Positions 60,701 through 64,000 of a stretch of DNA of 64,000 nt are shown here, in pieces. A program made the position numbers and the translations under genes. The notes under the pieces are model-generated. The model saw nothing but the letters and a program-made list of their open reading frames with translations, made no database searches and had not been told where the DNA came from. Source of the DNA: Candidatus Sulfotelmatobacter sp. (GTDB lineage Bacteria > Acidobacteriota > Terriglobia > Terriglobales > Acidobacteriaceae); contig JADGNQ010000003.1 in the NCBI GenBank assembly GCA_017883385.1, positions 79,507 to 143,506 of the forward strand, read 5' to 3'. How positions within the stretch are numbered: position 1 is the stretch's first letter; the number at the start of each line of letters is the position of its first letter.

Positions 60701-61333
60701 TGAAGGCGGATCGGCGTCGCGAAAGACCAACACACCGGGATACGAAGAATCCAGCACATTCTCCGTTTCCGCAACGGCGCCCGGACCCGGGGCCGCGGCG
60801 CCAGGGGCGGGCCACGGCAGGTAATGCGAAAGCGGCAAAAAATGCGCCTCTGCCGCCGCTACCTGAATCGCTTCAATCGCCCGGTCCGTCATCAGTCCCA
60901 GGTGGGTGCGCCGCGGATTCGGTACCGCGGCCATCATCGAACGAACCGCACCCGGTTGACCAAGGCAGCGGTGAATAAAGTCTTGTTCCTTCAGGTCCGA
61001 AGCAACCAGGTCCTCAACCCCGGGATGAGCCGGATTGATCTTGCAGATTTCTCTCCACACCGGAGACAGCGTGAGAGGACAGCCTCCAGAATTCTGCTGC
61101 ACCATCCACCAATGCGCTTTCGCAAATTCGGCGTCCAGCACCCCATTGCTACAGCCGTTCGCGAGAGAGGCCGGCTTCCCCGCGTGCGCGGCCCCTTTTC
61201 CTTCCTTCGTCTTACCGCTCTGGATCTGGCTGGGATAGGGACGGGCCCCTGCCGGTTCGCTCCGGTTCACCGTCCGCGCCCCGAAGAACAGCGCAAGGAT
61301 CAACCCGACAATGGGAAATTGCTTCGTCCTCAC
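57731..61333 (-). CDS. 1,200-residue membrane protein with periplasmic-binding-like ectodomain
   Basis: A signal segment (about residues 7-19) leads to an ectodomain of about 590 residues. Within it are two Rossmann-like pieces, QIAILSEEGTQYGR and KALGVLATDPMDEAFLIHSIKE followed by VRLFVRDPDLLFLR, which resemble type I periplasmic binding proteins of the LivJ kind. Several Cys pairs suggest disulfides. About ten membrane helices follow (near 620-640, 672-692, 698-722, 750-772, 796-814, 860-878, 892-910, 1090-1108, 1120-1138, 1170-1186), with a large cytoplasmic loop (about 912-1088). No kinase, cyclase or transporter motif is seen. GTG start with GGAGGTG upstream. It appears monocistronic. 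The role, possibly ligand sensing or transport, is inference. Confidence 0.75.
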   Translation of the reverse strand: MRTKQFPIVGLILALFFGARTVNRSEPAGARPYPSQIQSGKTKEGKGAAHAGKPASLANGCSNGVLDAEFAKAHWWMVQQNSGGCPLTLSPVWREICKINPAHPGVEDLVASDLKEQDFIHRCLGQPGAVRSMMAAVPNPRRTHLGLMTDRAIEAIQVAAAEAHFLPLSHYLPWPAPGAAAPGPGAVAETENVLDSSYPGVLVFRDADPPSKLRPRYLLVFLIPEMPTEGLDRPVFSNAGTMIEKVSPGMDAIRLAGPNFSGSVASLKDLEKGLGSTKCIHAVSGSVTNAEGYSETKESCSTFAVMQTGDREALCEFVKGAGTFGYRSNQIAILSEEGTQYGRQGPADEKRDSESCKPDETAQLWFLHFPREISKLRNAYGEEAGKATPTGATAQTGLGLQWQDAEAAQRDDLQTYGDRQTPLSQEAVLSTLSITLKAQGIKALGVLATDPMDEAFLIHSIKESSPDVRLFVRDPDLLFLRTPDVGSLNGTLLVSNYPLIPQNQFWSSTFDQRDRKDPSERHLITFPSAFQEGEYNAFVQLLSDARWLPPDTKLKQLEWEWPAGVSASQQVSAPGKAQHRPLWLATIGTAGHYPIKILNYNDVNKADLKLHSLELGPPQFLPIAFWGSIAMLGLLHALALGFRRIVPSYFKLDFDLGDRTSTVTLVRLFCHLMAVLTIALAQIILGSSYLFFYRSGRGYMLLAGAVTGVTALLLSTAGILLQRLFVLYRQQERVVVPDERRKIMSPARIFRTAIAGTLVMVGAGAFWATMTIEARFDNAFLHFRDLSLSSGVAPTLPLASVLLVLYFGVWAYLRRLSYWEHRYVEMFNLKLDQVIRQDLDRDVKAIDACLLGPLSDWKWMAGFWVVFAFSILAFRPWISLDMIEPSRVSRFALCFFGLAVLTLWLNWFRFINIWVHLRNILEHLENLPIRSAFQRLPREKSLPILHWSSSQNSFLLRQVLDRLRALARADASVQNMALQARLESWMGVLMTEKVVKMKTVEQRVVGGSPISTVLILSRRREDHQREARREMTNLNEILSTRLLKEYWTRGSSGTKEDQEPPPADLKYVLAEDIVALPFYAYIRKIMGELRNILFFLGVAVSLLFAALHTYAFRADQAIDWWFFGLFAFMGGGIVIVIAQMERNALLSRFSDRSPGELGTGFYLQLLKYGAVPFLTIFGSQVPSISNIVLKWVQPALEALH

Positions 61334-61653
61334 CTGACACCTCCAGCCAATAAAGAACGCCGGCGCAAAAACAGAAGTTTGCGTCGTCCAAACCTGGCCC
61401 AGATTTCAGAGGGAAGAACGCTTGAAAGGGGTAGGAACTGCAGAATGGGGGGACATTCCCCTATCAAGTCACTCAAAAAACGCTAGTTCAACCGGCCCCG
61501 GAAGTCAACGGTATTCGTCACCGCCGCGCTGCTCGCCCCCAATTTAGGACGCCCACAGCGGCGGGCGGACGAAGGCGTCCGCCGCTACGTCGAAATGCTC
61601 CTCTGTGCCCGCCCCGCAGCGTCTAGAATGAATCAACTGGGGGTCAACCTGCC
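61334..61653. other. Spacer between divergent genes
   Basis: This 320-bp spacer must hold promoters for both the 1,200-residue gene and the small membrane gene. No clear -35/-10 pair, hairpin or gene was found. It contains GGGGGGACATTCCCC (61447-61461), a small palindrome. Confidence 0.4.
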
Positions 61654-62007
61654 ATGCCCGATGACACCATCACAATCTCACCCGGCCCGCAATTCCGCAT
61701 CGCCATGTTGCTGGCCATCGTTGCCGACGCACTCCAACTCGTCGTCTTCCCCTTATTTGTGGCAGGCGCTCTGTCTCCCGCCGATGACATACTCGATCTC
61801 GGCATCGGAGCCGTCATGATCCACCTGCTGGGCTGGCACTGGGAATTTCTGCCAACGTTTTTTGCCAAGCTCGTGCCCGGCGTCGATCTGGTTCCTTTCT
61901 GGACCATGGCCGTAGCCAGTGTCTGGCGCAAAGCCAAGCGCGACGCCCACCCCACCAGCGAAAAGCCAATCGACCAACTCCCGCCCCCTCATCTGACCAA
62001 GAATTGA
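61654..62007 (+). CDS. Small membrane protein, function unknown
   Basis: The 117-residue product has two to three hydrophobic stretches (about residues 16-40 IAMLLAIVADALQLVVFPLFVAGA, 45-62, 80-95) separated by short polar turns such as SPADDILDLGIGAVMIHLLGWHWEFLPTFFAKLVPGVDLVP, and a hydrophilic Pro-rich tail. This pattern resembles conserved small membrane proteins of Acidobacteriota whose function is unknown. It is not obviously part of an operon. Confidence 0.65.
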   Translation: MPDDTITISPGPQFRIAMLLAIVADALQLVVFPLFVAGALSPADDILDLGIGAVMIHLLGWHWEFLPTFFAKLVPGVDLVPFWTMAVASVWRKAKRDAHPTSEKPIDQLPPPHLTKN

Positions 62008-62053
62008 GTGATAACCGAAACGAGACCGGAAACCAAAGCGAACCCGAAACCCC

Positions 62054-62144
62054 TGTCATCTTGAGCGAAGCATGCCGATGAGCGAAGCGAATCGGCATGC
62101 GCAGTCGAAAGATCCCTACCGAAGCGATGCCCTGATACGAATCG
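62054..62144. repeat. GTCATCTTGAGCGAAGCATGCCG repeat plus reversed GATTCGTATCAGG unit
   Basis: 62054-62119 contains GAGCGAAGCATGCCGATGAGCGAAGCGAATCGGCATGCGCAGTCGAAAGATCCCT with the palindrome CATGCCGAT/ATCGGCATG. 62122-62144 is GCGATGCCCTGATACGAATCG, the reverse form of the GATTCGTATCAGG unit. Confidence 0.65.
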
Positions 62145-62276
62145 TGAGTTCTTCCAAAGACTGAAAGGCCGTTGCCTCTATTGGCCTTAGGTCAGCGCGG
62201 CTTGGGTCAGCGCAGCTGAAGCCATGCCCTTCGCAGAGCGCTTTATAAGGAAGTTTCCAGGTAGACGCGGACTGAC

Positions 62277-62969
62277 CTACTCGTGCAGAACAACACCCAG
62301 GAGTGAGCTATGTACCTTGAGTCCTCCGCCGTTGTAATCAATGAAGCCAAGCTTTCTGAATTTGTTCATGAAGAAATTCACCCGGGAGCGAGTGGTGCCG
62401 ACCATCGCGGCCAGGGTTTCCTGACTCACTTGTGGGACCACGGCCTCGGACGCGCCTTCCTTTCCGAAACGGGCCAGGATCAAGAGGGCTCGTGCGAGGC
62501 GCTTTTCACTGGAATTGAACAACTGATCCACCAGGTCCGCTTGAGTACGGTTGTGACGTTCAACCACGTAGGCGACGAATACGTCGGACATCGCGTGCTC
62601 TTCGTGCAGCGTGCGGACCATCTCTTTCTTGTCAATGCGCAGGATAGAGCAGTCGGCCATGGCGGTGGCGGTCGAAAGGTGAACGGAGTGATCCGAAGCC
62701 AGGCATCCTTCGCCCAAAAAATCGCCGGGGTGGAGCAGGGCGATGGTCGCTTCCTTGCCCTGTTTGGAAATGACGCTGAGCCTCACACTGCCCTCCTGAA
62801 TGTAGAAGACAGCGTCCGCCCGATCTCCTTGCGAAAATATGGGTTGCTTCAGGCCAAAGTGAAGCATTGTCCGGCCGATGCCGGCGTTCGTCAAAAAGGT
62901 TCGCGGATCAAAAGTCTTGATCTGTTTCTGGGAACTGTGGCGTGTTGGCGACCGGCGACGGGTTGGCAT
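62277..62969 (-). CDS. Crp/Fnr family transcriptional regulator
   Basis: From ATG 62969 (GGAGG upstream) the product has 230 residues. The cyclic-nucleotide-binding-like barrel covers about residues 40-150 (KQPIFSQGDRADAVFYIQEGSVRLSVIS, IALLHPGDFLGEGCLA). The winged helix is at about 165-225 (VSQETLAAMVGTTRSRVNFFMNKFRKLGFIDY). There is no Cys cluster of the Fnr iron-sulfur type, so it would bind a small ligand or act unliganded. It is divergent from receiver gene E across a 318-bp spacer. Confidence 0.92.
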   Translation of the reverse strand: MPTRRRSPTRHSSQKQIKTFDPRTFLTNAGIGRTMLHFGLKQPIFSQGDRADAVFYIQEGSVRLSVISKQGKEATIALLHPGDFLGEGCLASDHSVHLSTATAMADCSILRIDKKEMVRTLHEEHAMSDVFVAYVVERHNRTQADLVDQLFNSSEKRLARALLILARFGKEGASEAVVPQVSQETLAAMVGTTRSRVNFFMNKFRKLGFIDYNGGGLKVHSSLLGVVLHE

Positions 62970-63287
62970 ACAACCTCCGGCTAGCACATAAGCCTAGATT
63001 GCTGACCATTTTGCCACGGTCCGGACGATGCTGCCAGCAAAAAAGCGGGAAATGCGACGAGAGTCGAACCCATGGCTCAACAAGATAACTGAGCTCGTGT
63101 ACACAGGTATGTGCACTTTTGAACAGACAAGAGAGGCATTGGCGCTCAAACTGACGCCAACAGTATGGGGGAAGTTAGGTCTGGGTTCCTTTGTCCGCTA
63201 AAAAGGAAGGGCAGTTTTGCCTGCTGAGTATACCTAAATCACCACCCTTCCCCTGGGCAGGACTGCCCATTTTGTAGCGAGGTTCCT
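62970..63287. promoter_or_regulatory. Divergent regulatory region between Crp/Fnr gene and receiver E
   Basis: It contains TTTTGAACAGACAA (63117-63130), whose TGAACAGACA starts 168 bases before the receiver start and is shared with the region before receiver B. It also has a perfect GGGCAG-GA-CTGCCC hairpin (63255-63268) just before the receiver ribosome site, and a T-arm-like GGGTTCGACTC on the minus strand (63060-63076). Confidence 0.4.
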
Positions 63288-63671
63288 ATGAATGAAGCTT
63301 ATCAGGGGCCCCAGAAGATGCTTCTCTGTATCGATGACAGCCTGGCGATTTTGGAATACGAAAGACGGTTATTCGAACAATCGGGCTACATCGTTGTGAC
63401 CGCAGCGTCCGCGCGCCTCGGACTGAGACTTGCGACAATCTACAGCTTTGACGCCATCCTGCTCGACTACCACATGCCCGAAATGAATGGTCACGAGTTC
63501 GCCCATGAAATAAGGCGTCTCCGGCCAGAGACTCCCGTGGTGATGTTTTCTGGCAGCGACGTTCCAGAGGAGACACGCCAACTGGTCGACGCAGTCGTAC
63601 CCAAAACCGAAGCCCACAGGGAATTGGTACCGACAGTCACTCGACTCTGCGCGGGGTCACAGCCCTCTTAG
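63288..63671 (+). CDS. Receiver-only response regulator (E)
   Basis: The 127-residue receiver has Asp16-Asp17 (CIDDS), phospho-acceptor Asp60 (AILLDYHMPEMNGHEF), the Ser in VVMFSGSDVPEE and the Lys in VVPKTEAH. The middle (EIRRLRPETPVVMFSG) is close to the receiver at 4483, marking them as paralogues. GCGAGG precedes the ATG. There is no partner kinase or output domain nearby. The hairpin 20-33 bases upstream could affect translation. Confidence 0.88.
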   Translation: MNEAYQGPQKMLLCIDDSLAILEYERRLFEQSGYIVVTAASARLGLRLATIYSFDAILLDYHMPEMNGHEFAHEIRRLRPETPVVMFSGSDVPEETRQLVDAVVPKTEAHRELVPTVTRLCAGSQPS

Positions 63672-63690
63672 GGGCGCTCGAACTCTCCGC

Positions 63691-64000
63691 ATGGTGCGAG
63701 GTGTGGGTCGGACCTCGCAGACCCCGGAACCCCAACTCCTGTCATCTTGTTGAGCGAAGCATGCCGATGAGCGAAGCGAATCGGCATGCGCAGTCGAAAA
63801 GCTTGCCCTGAGCCTGCCGAAGGGATCCCGATCTCTCCCCGGCGCCGGAAGCTCCTGGACTAATCCTGCCGTAGCCGAGATCGTTCTTCCACCTTTCGAA
63901 GATCGCGAAGCGTGGGGCAGCCTAAGTGATGGTGCGAGGCCGGGCCAGACCTCGCAGACCCCGGAACCCCAACTCCTGTCATCTTGAGCGAAGCATGCCG
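63691..64000. repeat. Direct repeat array at window end
   Basis: ATGGTGCGAGG...GACCTCGCAGACCCCGGAACCCCAACTCCTGTCATCTTG occurs at 63691-63749 and again at 63929-63987, each followed by GAGCGAAGCATGCCG. Each unit ends in a GTCATCTTGAGCGAAGC-family repeat. The sequence runs out within the second copy. No gene is visible in 63672-64000. Confidence 0.7.

Overview
The window looks like a chromosomal contig from an Acidobacteriota member, probably of the Koribacter/Terriglobus side of class Terriglobia. This is inferred from three things. The DNA is GC-rich and carries short palindromic intergenic repeats (GTCATCCTGAGCGAAGC..., GGGTGCCCCATTTCTCGCG..., GGGCACGGCTTCAGCCGTGCC) of a kind common in that phylum. 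It encodes a GloVer tandem-repeat protein and an orphan MacB/FtsX-type permease of the 'ADOP' type. It also encodes many receiver-only response regulators. I see no rRNA, CRISPR array, replication origin or complete tRNA.

Layout. 0-6 kb: a stress-flavoured group of small proteins (Lmo0937-type membrane peptide, CsbD, VIT1-type Fe/Mn transporter, anchored hypothetical), a zinc alcohol dehydrogenase and two divergent response regulators. 6-8.1 kb: a decayed IS481 copy beside a frameshifted ROK kinase. 8.4-11.6 kb: three-gene proton-translocating transhydrogenase operon (pntAA-pntAB-pntB), with repeat DNA splitting pntAA from pntAB. 11.6-13 kb: a PD-(D/E)XK nuclease and an orphan DUF433 antitoxin. 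13-27.6 kb: metabolic and housekeeping genes (GH20 hexosaminidase, ABC-F ATPase, MerR-TPR protein, acyl-CoA dehydrogenase, M50 protease, pirin, mutM, ROK kinase). 27.8-32.7 kb: a minus-strand block trpS-scpA-scpB-rluB-hisC (translation, chromosome segregation, ribosome modification, histidine synthesis). 32.9-36 kb: amino-acid permease and an N-acyl-D-amino-acid deacylase-like protein. 36.2-44.3 kb: minus-strand envelope/RNA block (two TPR lipo/secreted proteins, rnc, two lepB paralogues, AsmA).

44.5-48.4 kb is an accessory region of broken defence-like genes: a split, N-terminally truncated DUF4020 protein, and an HNH-like gene overlapping by 4 nt with a truncated DEDD-exonuclease-like gene. 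48.4-53.2 kb has the ADOP permease and an ECF sigma/anti-sigma pair with a candidate autoregulatory promoter. 53.9-55.4 kb has three receiver-only regulators, one with Glu at the phospho-acceptor position. 55.5-57.5 kb has a TetR fragment, a PD-(D/E)XK nuclease and a frameshifted methyltransferase-like gene. 57.7-61.3 kb holds a 1,200-residue protein with a periplasmic-binding-protein-like ectodomain and about ten membrane helices; I do not recognise its function. The window ends with a Crp/Fnr regulator divergent from another receiver-only regulator, then repeats.

Most interesting signals: (1) a roughly 121-bp palindromic MITE-like element with inverted termini and an apparent 5-bp target duplication, found twice inside the loop of other hairpin repeats, plus a third copy itself interrupted by a 110-bp insert with an 8-bp duplication; (2) the 1,200-residue sensor/transporter-like protein; (3) the degraded DUF4020/HNH/exonuclease island; (4) a TGAACAGACA motif exactly 168 nt upstream of two unlinked receiver-only regulators. 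At least five genes carry single-base frameshifts, so either pseudogenisation or assembly error should be kept in mind.
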